A model generated the notes under the pieces. The model had not been told where the DNA came from and made no database searches. It worked only from the letters and a program-made list of their open reading frames with translations. Positions 13,016 through 47,907 of a DNA stretch of 64,000 nt are shown here, piece by piece. Made by a program: the position numbers and the translations under genes. Position 1 is the stretch's first letter, and each line of letters starts with the position of its first letter. Source of the stretch: Echinometra lucunter (Eukaryota; Echinodermata; Echinoidea; Camarodonta; Echinometridae); contig CM057169.1 of NCBI GenBank assembly GCA_029962745.1, forward strand, positions 17,004,057 to 17,068,056. Direction: 5' to 3'.

Positions 13016-13610
13016 TAATACAAACACCAAATGACCACATACATGTACATTTACCTTGGACTTGCCATCCTGTACAGTAGTGGGGGGGGGGGGGTTGACT
13101 TTACGCTAACTTTCATCCACCCTTCAAACTCTTGAGGTGTAGCAAGGTCAAGTGACAAAAAAAAAAAAGTAGAGCACTTTAAATATAAAGTCTATAACAA
13201 CAAGTGCATGTAAGTTTGTCATTCCATGTAAAGAGCAATATGTTAAGAAGGCCTCAAGCAATGTACCAAACTTCCAGCCCTTTTCTCCATGCATACATGA
13301 TTGTACATACATGTAGGTCGGTGGAAAGTATTAAAAACAGATCCATTCGTCTTTGAACAAACCAGATTACATGTATCTTCGTACATGTTACTACAATTTT
13401 CCGTAATGCAGACTTGTGAAATGTAAAATGTGAAGGACAGTATTTCTCTTCATAAAATATAAAAGTGCATTAACATACATGTTACATTTCTCCATCCGAT
13501 AAATGCAATATAAATATAATATATAAACATGTACCTCTAATATCATTCAAGCAGGCTCAAAGTCAGTTTTCTTTTTCCAAGAACGTGCGTGTAATGCTGT
13601 AGGTCTACAG

Positions 13611-14022
13611 TTAACCCATTCGTGACAGGAATTATTTAAAGCCTAATTTGATCAGCTTTTATTCTTCAAATTGGCAACAACATTCTTATTTTATTGCTAC
13701 ATTTTTCTTATAAAATGTCATGTATCTGAAATGAATATAAATTGACAGAAATTATGATGACAAGTCAAAAAGTTGCCAATTTGCAGGGGAAAACGGTGAT
13801 TTTAAACCTTCTGTCACATTGCCATTTCAAGGATTTTAATACTTATTTTCATTTTAAAAAATTTCAGCATCAAACAACGAATATTGACGCAACCAAAATG
13901 GGCACAGTTTGTGTAGAATTTTTTGCTCTTTCTGCTTATGTATTTAGCATGATTTTTAGGGCTTTGCATCCAAAGATATTAGGCCAAACCACAAAATGTG
14001 GACCTCTGTCATGAATGGGTTA
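13611..14022 (+). mobile_element. piggyBac-like MITE, copy 2
   Basis: Complete: TTAACCCATTCGTGACAGG at the left, TCATGAATGGGTTAA at the right, 412 bp including both TTAA sites. Internal sequence is nearly the same as copies 1, 3 and 4. Confidence 0.85.
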
Positions 14023-14024
14023 AA

Positions 14025-15122
14025 GTGCATTGTACATGTACCTCAAACAGCAGCAAAAAAAAAAGAGGATGATTTGTACCAAGTATTCTGATATGCCCCA
14101 TTTACATTTGTCATTTCAGGTGTAGAATCAGGAATTCTGATGCACATGTAGGTGAATACTTGTATGTAATTCTACTTCAAGTCATCAAGCAAATCTGATC
14201 AGACCGTACATGTACATCATGTGCCCTTTCAGACAGGTACATGCGTAGAAACGTCTTTCAAGGAATTGCAAGCAAATAGCAAAACTTATAAGACAGATGA
14301 GTGTACATGTTGTAGTTTGTGAAAAGACATCAATAGTTTGAAGGAGAAATCAATGATTAACTATCAAAACTACACATAAGTTAGAGTTAAAACACAAGAT
14401 GAAGACGAAAAGGCAAAATGCACACATACAATGTACACACTGTATGCATCTATGGTCAAGACACCTTCAGCATACGCTCACTATAAGCCCAACAAGTTAT
14501 ACATTATAGTATCATGTCCTGTTCACTCAACGATTGAAGATAAAACCCACTCTAGAGGCTAATATTTCATTTGAAACAATGCCACATTGTAAAGCCTCTG
14601 CTTTGATTGAGGTACCGTATTTTGAAGAATTTGTTGCACAATCTTTCATACCACAGCATTCAGACAAGGAATCTTTTACAGGTTATCATATATGATTATT
14701 GTATTTTTTCAAAACATATACATGTACATGTACAGTAGTTTTGCTTGTCTGAACGAGGTTATATCATGCTAGAGAGAACATTGTCAGGATGGGAGACCCA
14801 GATGTTCCTCAATCAATCTCTAATGAAGCATCCATCCAAATACCCACTAGCCTAGTTTACAGGCAACAACAGTTTTCCCCCATCTCAATAAAAGTGCATT
14901 GTCCTAAGTCACCTGATACCCCCCCCCCCCCCTGCTTCATTTTGTTTGTTTGTTTTTTGGTTTGTTTTGTGTACCGGTATGTGTTTGTTTTGCTAATAGG
15001 CAGGCCTATATGTAGATGTGGCTTACATAAACATATTGTACAATGCCCCAAATTACATACATCAACATATTAAAACATTTAGGCTATACCCTCCCCCCCC
15101 CCCCACCCCACAAGCCACACAT

Positions 15123-15156
<34 letters not shown>

Positions 15157-18100
15157 AAGAAATTCAAGACATGGATCCCATACTAGCAAAAAGTCTGACA
15201 TGTCCAATCTTCTAAAAACCAATATTAACTTCGAGTTCAATCCTGGACCTAGCTCTAAAACTAGTCTATGTACATTGCAATCCACACCTTGAGACTTTTA
15301 CAAAATATTGCCAGTGCAATGGCATGCTGGTCACGAAAACTGCTAAAGCTGCAAATTATGTGTCGGCTTTGGGGACTCTACAAAAAGAATCATTCACATT
15401 TTAATCTTATTTATTTAAGCTAGTCTCTAGTTTTGGTAGCAAAAGGAGAATTGGCATAAAACTGATCAAGTATAGTCTCACATTGTCTGCCTTGCATAAA
15501 AAGATATGTATGTGAGATTGTGTGATATTCCTTCCATGAATTTCAGAGAATTTTAGTGTAAATGTCTGAGAGGAAAGCATAAAATGGCGTATTAACATAC
15601 ACAGCGCTTTGCTGTGTTTATGCGGGCAAATGGAATTCCCATTGTTTTTTACATGTGTGCAGGCACTGTGTGATGCTGCGTTGAAGCAGCTTTTGAGGAC
15701 CGAAATCTAAATTTTGACAGTATGATTGTAAAATACACCCTCATGAATGAGTTTTTATTTAATACCCTATACATCATAAAGGTTTTATGATGCAATCTTT
15801 CATATCATCTGGCAATGAATTGAAATAGTGAAAGGTACTTTTCTGAGATTTACCAAAACTAGAGACCAGCTTTAACCTAGACCTTTTATTTTTTTACAAG
15901 TCCTGCATGAAGGAAGTGTGCCGAGTTGTATTTTGCACATTGACTATACCTGTGTACTACGATATAAGAATGACATCAAACATGGAAATAAGAACAGGAA
16001 ATTCCCTACAGTTTCCAATATCCATTTGGGTAAGGCTCGAAAGTTCAAAGCAATGCATGGAAGGCCACTGATAACAGCAATGTGTCATCCTTAATTGCTC
16101 ATTACGCTGTAACTGGACAATAAAATCTTGTCTGCATCGGTAATTCCAAGAGGCTCGGGCAAAACGTCTGACAAAGTCCATCACACATGGTTGATGATAT
16201 CAAACATTGGAAGAGTATTATGCACTGAATGTAAGACAGTTGTCCAAGAAAACTAAAATAATTTGATTTTGATTTTTCATTTTGATTTATTTATTCTCTA
16301 TTAGGAATGTCGTACACGCATATCACTTGCATCGCCTGGCCTGCCTGCCTGCGGTGCATCAGTTACGTCACTGGGCCCGGGTGTGAACTGTACTATGGAT
16401 GAAAATGGGCTCGTACTAGAACTACTTTTTATACAAGTTAAATGGTGATTACTCGGTAATCCTAGGGTATGTCGTATAAAGTAAGACATTTTCTAGCTGC
16501 TATTTTTTTTCTCTTTATGATCCATGCTTACAGAAATCGCCTAGACTTCTTTAACTTAAAATTGGCAAAGTCCAGACATGGTGTACCTTAGGAGACAAAC
16601 CAAAGAGGTAATTAGATATGCAGACAAAAAAGCAACGGTTATTTGCTTCCCTTTCTGTCCTCATTAATCTGATGTCCTGCATAATATCACATGGAGTAGT
16701 CTTTTCACTAGACCACCTTTCTGCTTTTCTTCAGCCTCCACTTTTTATTTTCACTAAATGTGAGAATACCATTTAAACTTGATGAAATCAGTGTGAAACA
16801 AGAGAATGCAGGAGGTGATCTCTTTCAAACAAAATTCTCTATGAAATCAATGGTCACTGGAAGTTCTGAACTAATTCAAATGTGAAAATCAGCACTAAAG
16901 GATTTTCATCTAATAAAGCAACAAAGTATCCAAATTGCGAGAAAAAATACAGATTATTTGTAGCATAGAAAACTTGATACAATCTCATTGAATTAGCAAA
17001 CTGTTCTAACAAACTTACAGAAACACCTGTGTATCAAGATTTCTTCGCGAGACAAGAAATGTGGGTTTACATACATGTACATGTACAGTTTCCTTTCATA
17101 TTAATTTCAACAGAAGATATTACTTCAGGAAAAGAAAAGTTGTGATCTTTCCATACATGTACAGGTGATATCTCTACATAGGAGATTGCTGCAGTCAAGC
17201 ACCTTCTCTTGTGTATATACAGTAAGTACATAGTTTTAGCACCACTTTTAACTTTATGATTGCATCTGATAAATACATGTACACCGTATGTAATTCATTA
17301 AAAGTGATTTCAGTGGAGAGACTTTATCACTTGAAGAGGCTACTTCCGCCATACCTAGGGGAACTAATTAACATCCATAGGTTCGGTCAGGTGTAGATGA
17401 AGACAAGAGTAGTCATAAAAACAATATCAATTGACCATTTAACACATTGACAACTGAATTCTCATCTCAAACTCCTATAGACTTACATGTGTAATACAGG
17501 GACCACCCAATTTCTGTATATGTAGCTAAAGGGTACTGTATACATTCTGGCATCCTGGCATCAAGGCAACTATGATAAAAATCCTGTTTCATTAATTTTA
17601 AAAAAAATGTAATCAATCAAATAAAAAGTGATCATTCCATGATTTGCACGCAGCTCTCCGTTTGCTTTGTATTTTATGTAACCTGTTGACTAGTCAATTT
17701 TCTAATTCTCATAGACTTTAAATGCAGGAACAACCTGATACCCGTAGGCAAGCGGTTAACAATATTTTACAACTTTGAGTTTGCTTTGGACTGGATTCAT
17801 CAGAAGTTTTGATATAACACAAGCTGAACTTGTCCTGGTATTCAGCCTTATGTAAACATTTAGCTTGATAATGGGCTCATTACCTGAGCTCTAAATACCA
17901 ATTATTGATCTCAGGACTTGGCTAACAAAATGTTTACGGGAACTATGAACCTACAAACTGGAAAGTAGGTCTACATAAATACTATGACAAAAAAAAATTG
18001 TAGGTTTGGACTCTTGGAGGTAGAAGGGCTTAAAACTAATCTAAGTAAACTGCTATGAGTTAATGCCCTCCTGGCTCTCAACAATCTATCAGATTTATTC

Positions 18101-19900
18101 TGTGTCTAGTGTAAAGCACAGCTTCCTGCCATACAAATTCCTTGTGGTCACGGAACGAAATCCAAATATACAATGTACATGTACATGTATCTGTTGTGCA
18201 CCTGTACATGTCAGCGAAAAATCAGAAGGAATCGGAGAGCAAATTTATCTTGCAATGTGCTATTTACTATATACATGTAAAAGAACTGGATATTATTAAT
18301 ATTTCTATCTAGAAGAGTTTGAATGAAAATGTGAAATTGTCAGAAGAATACATGTATCAACATCTCCTATATGTACAGTGCGTATAATAAATTCCCAAAG
18401 TGCTTCCGCTATTTGGGACCAGCGTCTACCGTACATATTAGCCTATAAATTATGTGCACATCCAAGTACTACGTGCATGTACTGTACTGTATTTTGATCC
18501 AACTGCAAGGCTACTTGTAATGTGTAACTACCAGTATAAATCCAATACAATGTACTGACAAATACGAGCAGTGTGAGTGAAATTGTAGCTTACATTGTAC
18601 ATGTACGTGTAGTCGTGTACATCAAAAGAAAATCTTCTAGATATTGGTGATTTACATGTACATTTTCAAAGGCTTCATATAAAGAGTTTGGTTTTAGAAA
18701 AACATATCTATTTATGTAAATTTGAGATATTTCCAAAGAAGTTGCTGAAATATCAAGAAAATAATAAGAAAATACATGATAATACTGTAGCTGATCCTAA
18801 CTTTTTCTTTGATATATGCACTGTAATGAGTGACGTTTTGAATGAAAGGCATTTCAGGGTTTCCTACAATGGTGGTGTTCTCTTTAAGTGTATCCTGTAG
18901 AAATATCAAAAATGGCCTTTTTCGGTTTTTGCAATCAAATTCTCTATAATTCTTTAAATCATACATGTAGGTCACATGTCCTGGCTCTTATCAGACAGTC
19001 AAAGGTAATCTACAATACATTGTACTTCCATCTATGGTTTTACTTCAAGGAAAAGAAAGGAAGGACAATCTGTCTGACAACAACAAGAAGATCACTGTTT
19101 ACACTGGATACCAATACCGAAAGAAAGGCGTTGCCCCATTCAATTCAATCTCTTCCTGAAGCTGAAGAGACGTTGTTTGGACTCAGGCCATAAATTGACA
19201 GCATTACATCATTGACAACTTTTATGGCAGATTCAATTACATTTACACTAAGTAAAATCCTGTTAACAACACAGCTACGTACAATAGGCATTCTGCGTTA
19301 AGAGTTCTTGACTGAAAGAGCTACATAGTGCATACAAGCAGCATGCCCTTCCGTTTTAACTTCATACATTGTGCTGGAAATCTGAACAGTCCCATGCATG
19401 TACTGTACATGTACTGTAGCCTTGTTTTATAAATCCACTTAATCTCCATGTTATCCCTAAGCACTGCATAACAAAACAATCTTTTCTTTGAATACTTCAT
19501 AACAAACAGGTAGTCTTCAAATGTCAATTGACAAACAAATTCCTCTTCTATCATACACTTTCATGGAAGACATTTTTTTAATTCCCGTGACCAGCCATGA
19601 TCATCAGCTGCAATACATTCTGTACCGAAGAAAACCTTCATATTTTCTTTTTCTTCCTCTTTTTTGTTGTGGTTTACAATATCACGTGTAAACATGCCTA
19701 TATCATGTACATGTATAGAGTGAAACAAGTGGTTTCACACTTTATATCTCAGGAGGTCTGGATCAGATTTAATAGGGAATGTGTATTCATATAACCCTTG
19801 CCAAATCTTACATATCGTCTGTTTGAAGCTGGAAGGGCGTGAAGTCTGTATAAAATGATGTGAGTTAATGCCCTTTTGGCTATGATCAGACAATATGTAG
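14025..19900. other. No gene recognised; possible intron sequence
   Basis: Mostly single-copy AT-rich DNA with a CAA run (15121-15156), C-tracts and ATGTACAT words. It would lie within introns of the minus-strand gene starting at 25635 if that gene is long. No exon could be supported. Confidence 0.4.
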
Positions 19901-19927
19901 TGATCTGGAATCAAAATTTTGTCCCTA

Positions 19928-20570
19928 TTTTTACGAAGTGACAGATACGAGGAAAATTGCATTTTTTTTTAAATTTTTTAGTTTTTTGCATTTCGGACAT
20001 CTTTCACTAACATCTTGAACCTCACAGAGTTTCAGACCGTAATAATGTCTAATTAGGTAACTATGGCAATGACGTCAACAAGAAAATTCCTAGTAAAAGG
20101 ATTTTCTGTTTTCACAAAGTGACGGCTCTCAGCCGTCCCATATGTTTTTCATGTGCGGCTAAGTTCAGTCACTTTGTGAAAAAAATAAAAGAGTGCATCT
20201 TCGACTTGAATACGTGATCACGCACAATTAGGTCAAATCCGCGCTCATCAAGTCCCAGTTGTTCAACACGTGTGCAGCTGAGATCTGTCACTTCGTGAAA
20301 ACAAAATCACAGTGGGACCTTGAATTTTGTGTTTTCACAAAATGACGGCAGTGTTTACACCTCGTTTTCTTCTAAAATATAGAAGGAATATGGAAATGAT
20401 TAATAATGAAACATTGTCCAGAATATGCCCTATACAAGGATATAAAATTCATTCACCCTTCATACATTTAAGAGGTTGAGATTGAGGTTCGAAACTTTGA
20501 AAACAATTTACTCAAAACTACCGGGGTAACTTTTTTAAGCTGCACGCTCATCCGTCACTTCGTGAAAACA
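19928..20570. repeat. Cluster of TCACTTCGTGA-type inverted motifs
   Basis: The word TTTTCACAAAGTGACGG and its complement CCGTCACTTCGTGAAAAC recur about six times: forward near 19928, 20110 and 20331, reverse near 20168, 20287 and 20551. The core TCAC-N3-GTGA is itself palindromic. No frame spans it. Origin unknown. Confidence 0.65.
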
Positions 20571-21284
20571 GGGACGATTTGTGTGCCCTTGTGGACTACA
20601 TCCCTGTCAGTACTGAGTCCTGAGCAGAAAGTTTAAGGGACAATTCTACCTCAAATCCTCAATTGTCACAAAAGTAATCTATTAACTTTAAAGCGGGGAT
20701 GATTTGGCCCAGAACAACTATGAATTATTTCTCAAAAGTGAATGGGGTCTATGTGAATCATGATAACTACTTCTGAAAGCCTATGATGTTTTATACCTTG
20801 TGAACATAAAAGTCGGTTATATTGAAGTCTAGATGATTAATGAGTCCTGAGTTTTCTTTCAGCTTCTTGAGCAAAGTACAGTGTATACAATGTACATGTA
20901 CTATATTATTTTGTCCGCTCTCACAAGAATTATGCAGCATACATGCTTCCATATTAGTACACATATTGTCTTTACATGCTTTCTAGACAACTGCTCTGTT
21001 ATAAAACTGAAATTTGAATAATAATGACAATGTGATAATTAAAAGTGTCAAAGATATTAAAAACAAAGCAAACTATTCATACATGTACACATATACATGT
21101 ATGTGTATATTGTGTGATATCCTTTCAGGTTCATACATGTATGCCTATGGGAAACAGGAAATAATTTCTTTATAAATTGTGAACCCTAACATGGCATCTC
21201 ATCTTATCCTGTTCTATATCTTTTATCTACAGTGTATCACTATGCATGCATGACATGTCTTGTATTCGTTTTTATGGTCAAATA

Positions 21285-21375
21285 GATAATAACAATAACA
21301 ATAACAACAACAATAGAAATGATGATACTACTATTACTACTACTACTAACGATGATAATAATAATAATAATAATG

Positions 21376-21457
<82 letters not shown>

Positions 21458-21612
21458 TAATAATAATAATTCCTACTACAGGGCGAATTCTTTTGTTCTC
21501 GGCCTATTGTTTCGCTTCCCCTTAACATACACTTTTTTCACCCTAACGTCTCCTTCCCTATTGTGACGCAATAAACCCCATTGTTTGGCTTCGCCCTATA
21601 GTCGATTTTAGG

Positions 21613-21652
<40 letters not shown>

Positions 21653-21765
21653 TAATAATAATAATAATAATAATAATATAATGAAATAATAATAATAATA
21701 ACAATCATCATCATCATCATCATCATCAATAATAATAATAATGATGATAATAAAATTAATGACAA
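21285..21765. repeat. Two (AAT)n microsatellites around a 120-bp spacer
   Basis: AAT repeats at 21285-21470 and 21617-21760, the latter with a CAT run. The spacer (about 21471-21616) has GGGCGAATTC and TTCGCCCTATAG at its ends, an inverted pair, suggesting a small element inserted in the repeat. Confidence 0.85.
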
Positions 21766-22137
21766 TTATAAAGAAATGATGAACATTTTCAGATGAATTC
21801 TAAGAATGCATGTGAATGCAAGAGAATCTTTGATACCAGTACACATATACGATACTCATGGTTTGGAAGTTTAGAGCTTCACTGAAGGACAAGATAATGA
21901 ATCACTCACTTGGAAGACAACCTTCGGCTTAATTAAGCTCCTTAATCCCTCCCTTAATCCTCCAAATGATGAGGGATCTGCATACTATGATATGGGGAGG
22001 GGAAGTGGTGTCACTTTCCGTCTTGCTAAAAGCATGTTACAGTAGACAACACAAGAAAGCTACTGGCATAGTGATGTGCATGTGCAGGTGGGCTAGAAGA
22101 GGTGGCTGTTCACAATTTTGACAACACAGTCAATATT

Positions 22138-22410
22138 TAATAGTAAACAAAAGGGGTAGTGCATGCTTCTAGATTTATAACTCAGTAACTTTCCACATCA
22201 TTGAACAATTAAATTACAAAATGTCATTGAACAGTAAACCAAAGGGGTTGTGCATGCTTCCAGTTTAATAACTCAGGAAATTTACACAAATCATTGAACA
22301 ATTAAATTACAAAATGTCAACAGTAATGGGTTAATTGTGCATGTTTCTAGTTTTATAACTCGGTAGATTTCCACATCATTGAACAATTAATTTACATGTA
22401 CAATATGTCA
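22138..22410. repeat. Tandem repeat, three units of about 90 bp
   Basis: Each unit has TGCATGCTTCTAG or a variant, TATAACTCAGTA and CATTGAACAATTAAATTACA. Units diverge by scattered substitutions. Confidence 0.8.
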
Positions 22411-22419
22411 GGGAAAATG

Positions 22420-25320
22420 TCTATGAAGAGGTTAAAACAAAGCACTCTCATGAGTTCTCCAGAGCCTTTTTTGTATACTATAGAAACTTTTGATACACCT
22501 GCTGAAATGTGTCAAATGCATGTAAATAAAGACAGTCTTTATTCAAAGAAGACTAGCCACCAATTCATTTATGATTTGAGTTCAAAAATATGATTGCACC
22601 ATCTTCTGTTTCAACACAGTCAGTTTGTAAGTGTCTCTCTATTTATTCCAAAGGACTACGGGTTTAGAGTGCTCGTTTCTGGCATTCCAGCTCCTAAAAA
22701 GTATCTTTTGGTTAAACGCTTCTTCACAGCAATAATCTTTAAAGATAAACTCGATTTCTGCTCATGTGAAAGGAACTTTTTCAAACTTTCAATTCTTTTT
22801 TTTTTAAAGCAACTAGGAAAGGTAGACTATCTGGATCATTTACACTGTACTGTACATTACCACAGGTGACAAGTGTGAGATCTTCGTATTACTGAATTAA
22901 TAAGAAATTCATTCACTTTCCCCTGCAGCCCCTTGCACTGCAGACAGAAATGAGTATGGGACTACACACAAATCTGGCATAAATGTTCAGCCCAAACACT
23001 GTAGTTCTTGTCCTATTCTCAATAAGACAGCATTTGAAGAGCAATCCTTTCTAGGGGGCCTTTTTTATCACATTCTTCCCAACTGAAGTTGAAAAGAATG
23101 AGAAAGCTCACCAAAATTATTTTTCACCTTTCCCAAAAATTCAAACCTGTCTTTAATGCAAGAACTGTAACCCTGGATCCCGCCTGGCTCTCGTCGATAG
23201 TACATCATACTCAACAAGTGACAGTCATCTGCTTACAGCTGGTAATCAATTAGCCTGACACACACCTCAGGAAAGGACTTGGCAATTTCCATTTCCCTTG
23301 GCCCATTATATACCACACAAATGCCAACAAATGAGCCACTGCTCTAATACAGACATCAGTGGCTATTAGAATTGAATTAACCTGGCTGTCATCACCTAAG
23401 AAATAGAAGCTTGTGTGTTTGGCATGTTGCAGATAATCTATTTTCAGTGTGGAAGGATTCAAGAAAATAACAAAAATACATGTTCATGTATACAGGTAGC
23501 CTTAATCTTGCAGCTGATCGAGCCTGCATCTGAAAATTTGTTCATTACAGCGAGTTAACTTGATTTTTAAAACTATGCCTGCTTCAAGTACGAAAGATCT
23601 TTACATACATCAAGATATCTCTTTTCCATGTACCACAAAACTACCTTTCAGACTCCAAATTCAGTCAAATTGGTAAAAAAAAAAAGTTCCTTTGAACTGA
23701 TTCAACCTGCAGCTGCATTTAAAGATTAAATGCACATGTTTACAGTATACAGTATACACCAGGCTGTACCTTGGTGTTCATTTCACACATAGTACATGCA
23801 TATGGATACATACAAGAAACTTTACAAATAATGTACATGGACATTATCAAAAGTATCCTTTAAAATCAATGCTCACATCTCAGTTTCAATTTACACACTG
23901 TACATCCATTCCGACTAACGATTTTCTGCACAAAAAGCCTTCAGCTATATCAGTTATCTGCAACTTTCAGACAATCTTACTGAACAACAGGCAAGTCGCA
24001 ATACAGGGGTCTGTTTCTCAAAGAGAAGTTAAGTTTGCATATGGTATCTCATTAAAATGCATGTTAATTCTATAACACATATGGGATGGCAAAGAATTAA
24101 GACTTACACATGTACATGTGTACTTTGTATCACAATTCAAGACACAGGCCAGAGTGGCAAAGGTCAACTTTCCAGATCTTGTTCCTTTTTCATTAAACTC
24201 AAATTTCCACTTTAAGAATCACAGAGACATTGTTTTACAAGCAAAAAAGAATGTGGAGGGTGACAAGTTTAATTTCTTTCTAAACAATGGTTTCATTATC
24301 TTCACCCATCTCTCATGATAACAATGCAATCAAGGGATAATGCCTCATCAAGTTCAAAAGGGGGCACCAGGATCATTCAAGATCGCTGCTGAGTTGAAGA
24401 AAAATTGAAGGATCTCAATTGTCTAGCGATGAATTAAAACCCCACCAAATGCTGTAGCTACAAAGCAGGTTATGAATAGCAGGTTGCTGGACAACTAAGA
24501 CAAGTACACTTTTCATTCATTCCATTTTGTGCCAATTACTGCCATTATGATTGAAATGCATCTGATCTGCAACTTTGGGTCAATCCTTACAATGTACATG
24601 TTTATGTGTGAACCTCATGCATATGGGGGCATTTATACAAACGGTGTACTGTATGTTCAGGATAGGTAAAGTGTTACTGAATAATGATGAATTTCCATGA
24701 ACAAATCAATTAAGCAGTCAGCGTTTTGTTTTGGTGAAGGGGAAAATTACAGTTATGAGATGCATCAACTTTAATAATACACCTCCGTAAAATCACACAA
24801 CACTGCAACAAGTGCATTCACATTTCAAAAGACCCTTGCTGAACTCAGTTGTGTGTACACAAAGATTGCTCTACATTTTGATTAACATTCAGACAATCAG
24901 ACAATAGCAATGGTTTTAAATCTACCTAGATTACACTCACAAGAATGAGAAGTTGAAAATAGCTTTGCACCAACTGAGATCTGACTTTTGCACTTGTCAA
25001 AATCATGAATATTTTATTAGAAGAAGAGCTCTTCCAATTTAGATTTGTAGTCATTGCATAAAGAATTGAAGAAATAAGAAAACCTTCAATCAAAGTAACT
25101 AAACTTTCATTGATATTTTGTGTTTTAAAAGAAAGTTTATATCAGGCATAACTGACTTCACAATGGCCTGATTTAATTAAACTGCACAATTGTGGTCAGT
25201 GTTCAGTGCAGCATGTAGCTAGACTACAGCACAGGTCTGTTAACCATTCACTGACATGTACTTAATACATGTACACCTAAAACTATACAAGTAGAACTGG
25301 TTGGATTTACATCCGGTATC
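22420..25320. other. No gene recognised; possible intron sequence
   Basis: Single-copy sequence with few repeats, downstream on the minus strand of the exon at 25525-25635. No minus-strand exon with both splice sites and a convincing frame was found. Confidence 0.4.
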
Positions 25321-25524
25321 ACTATCACTAGTATCAGGTAAGATTTTATTTACGAGAAAGCCGCCGAAGCCATACATAATGGCCTACCAAATCTCACACA
25401 CACCACCTCTCAATACCACTACCACGCACTGATACCAGTCCACAATACACACATCAAGTTACCCCGCCTACTACTACGGGGACATGCTCCATCATCAGTC
25501 TATATGCTCTCCAAGTATACTTAC

Positions 25525-25635
25525 GCCCAAAACTCGACTTTCCCGAACGGCTAAGGACACTTTCTCCCGAACGGCTTTCGCCTCCTCCATATGCCGCCGT
25601 AGCATCCGAGCATGAGGTCTTTCCTTGTCCCCCAT
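25525..25635 (-). CDS. First coding exon of an unidentified gene, transcribed away from RRAGA
   Basis: On the minus strand an ATG at 25635, in good start context (CAAGATGG), opens a 37-codon frame. It reads MGDKERPHARMLRRHMEEAK, then AVREKVSLAVRESRVLG, and ends in phase 0 at a strong donor, GTAAGTATAC. The peptide is highly charged and likely helical. I do not recognise the protein, and I could not find its next exon with confidence in the 25 kb to the left. The head-to-head position, about 590 bp from RRAGA exon 1, suggests a shared promoter. A chance ORF is possible, but start context, donor and composition favour a real exon. Confidence 0.5.
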
Positions 25636-26221
25636 CTTGCTCGATATTCCTCGAAATCACACTTATACTATTTGAATTCTGGCACAATTTTCCGTACTTG
25701 GTGATTCAACCTGCAATAATCCCCCAGACAGAAATCGCCATATTTACCGTACGTACATCATGCATATTGCATCGGAAATTGTTTACCATTGATCAGAGGT
25801 TTTAACGCGTCGATTATTGAGAGGGTTGATATTTCATACGAATTATATGTATTAGTCTATCGCATCAATACAGTGTAATAATTGAACATTACCCTTTTAA
25901 AGGGTATCTAAATCCTCCTAAATTGAAGCCCTAATTTAGTCTGAATGACTTGAGACTGAAATAAATTGTATAAAAATACTCATAAAATTATAAAATACCT
26001 TCAAATAAAATAGAATCACCCTAAACTCACGTGTGATCACGGGTTAGTGTGTACCCGTACGCGCACGCAACATAAACTGCATAGACGACGATGTATTATA
26101 GCTAGCCAGCTAGCTTCGCGCGCGCCCGTAAGCTGTTGGTTTGTCGCTGCTTATGCGCCGTGTGATTGTGAAAGAAAGAATCAAGCTTTTCAAGCTGGAT
26201 AGTACAAGAAAAACGCAAAAA
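25636..26221. promoter_or_regulatory. Putative bidirectional promoter between the minus-strand gene and RRAGA
   Basis: The interval separates two divergent first coding exons. It becomes CpG-richer toward RRAGA (around 26050-26130). It holds an E-box in the context TCACGTGTGA at 26027-26036, which contains the TCACGTG core favoured by MiT/TFE factors. No TATA box is placed clearly. The role is inferred from position only. Confidence 0.4.
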
Positions 26222-47279
<21,058 letters not shown>

Positions 47280-47814
47280 ACACAGAACTGAGAAATTAAC
47301 TCCTGTATCGGAACACTTACGTTTTCTGAAGATTTAAAGCCCACCGCACACTGTACAATCCGACCGCGCCCCGATCAAATGGCATTTTGCATTTGATATG
47401 AAAGTTTAAACAAATAGAATTAACTTATTTGAAGTTCGGAAGGATGATAGGAATACTAACATCGAAATTTTGTAACTGCAAGCCTTGTGGTTGAAGTAAA
47501 GACCAATTTGGCTTCAAGCCATAGCCAATTGTAAGATTCCTGCAATGTCACTACAATTCAGAATTGAATTCACTTTTATTCCTACAGGAGGCTCGCAATA
47601 GCTCAGGATTTTGCATGTAGTATTTATACGATCATTCAGAACTTTGTTCATTAAGATTTTACATATTTGAATGTTCATATCAAAGGCTATAACAAATTTT
47701 TCCAAAATCAGATCACAAATGGATTGTACAGTCTGCAGTGGGATTAAGATATATTTCTCATTTTCATACACTGAAAATGAAACTCTCATGTACAGGAAAC
47801 TGCTCAGAATTCCT

Positions 47815-47900
47815 AGTTCCTTTGAGAAGCTAGAAATGGTCAACAAGCTTCCCATTGTCGTTTGAAACAGAACTGGGAAATTAACTTACCCATCTATTTA
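47815..47900 (+). pseudogene. Relic of RRAGA last exon 3' part and start of UTR
   Basis: About 540 bp after the true stop the sequence again reads TTTGAGAAGCTAGAAA, then GTCAAC, a stop, CAGAACTG and GAAATTAACT, parallel to exon 8 and its UTR. In frame it gives FEKLEMVNKLPIVV before a stop, compared with FEKLERVNEHPMVR in the gene. The 5' half of the exon is missing and no acceptor is visible. It looks like the remnant of an older tandem copy. Confidence 0.75.
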
Positions 47901-47907
47901 AAGCCCA

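Noticed and set aside
13055..13069. Possible 15-nt microexon on the minus strand between a C-rich tract and GTAAAT
   Set aside because: The pyrimidine tract is a simple C run, no adjoining exon is known, and 15-nt matches of this kind arise by chance.
15957..16184. 75-codon minus-strand frame with aromatic and Cys residues, considered as an exon of the minus-strand gene
   Set aside because: No acceptor and donor pair fits, and no family is recognised.
21246..21765. Poly-Asn, poly-Ile and poly-Tyr frames
   Set aside because: Pure AAT repeat translations in all frames.
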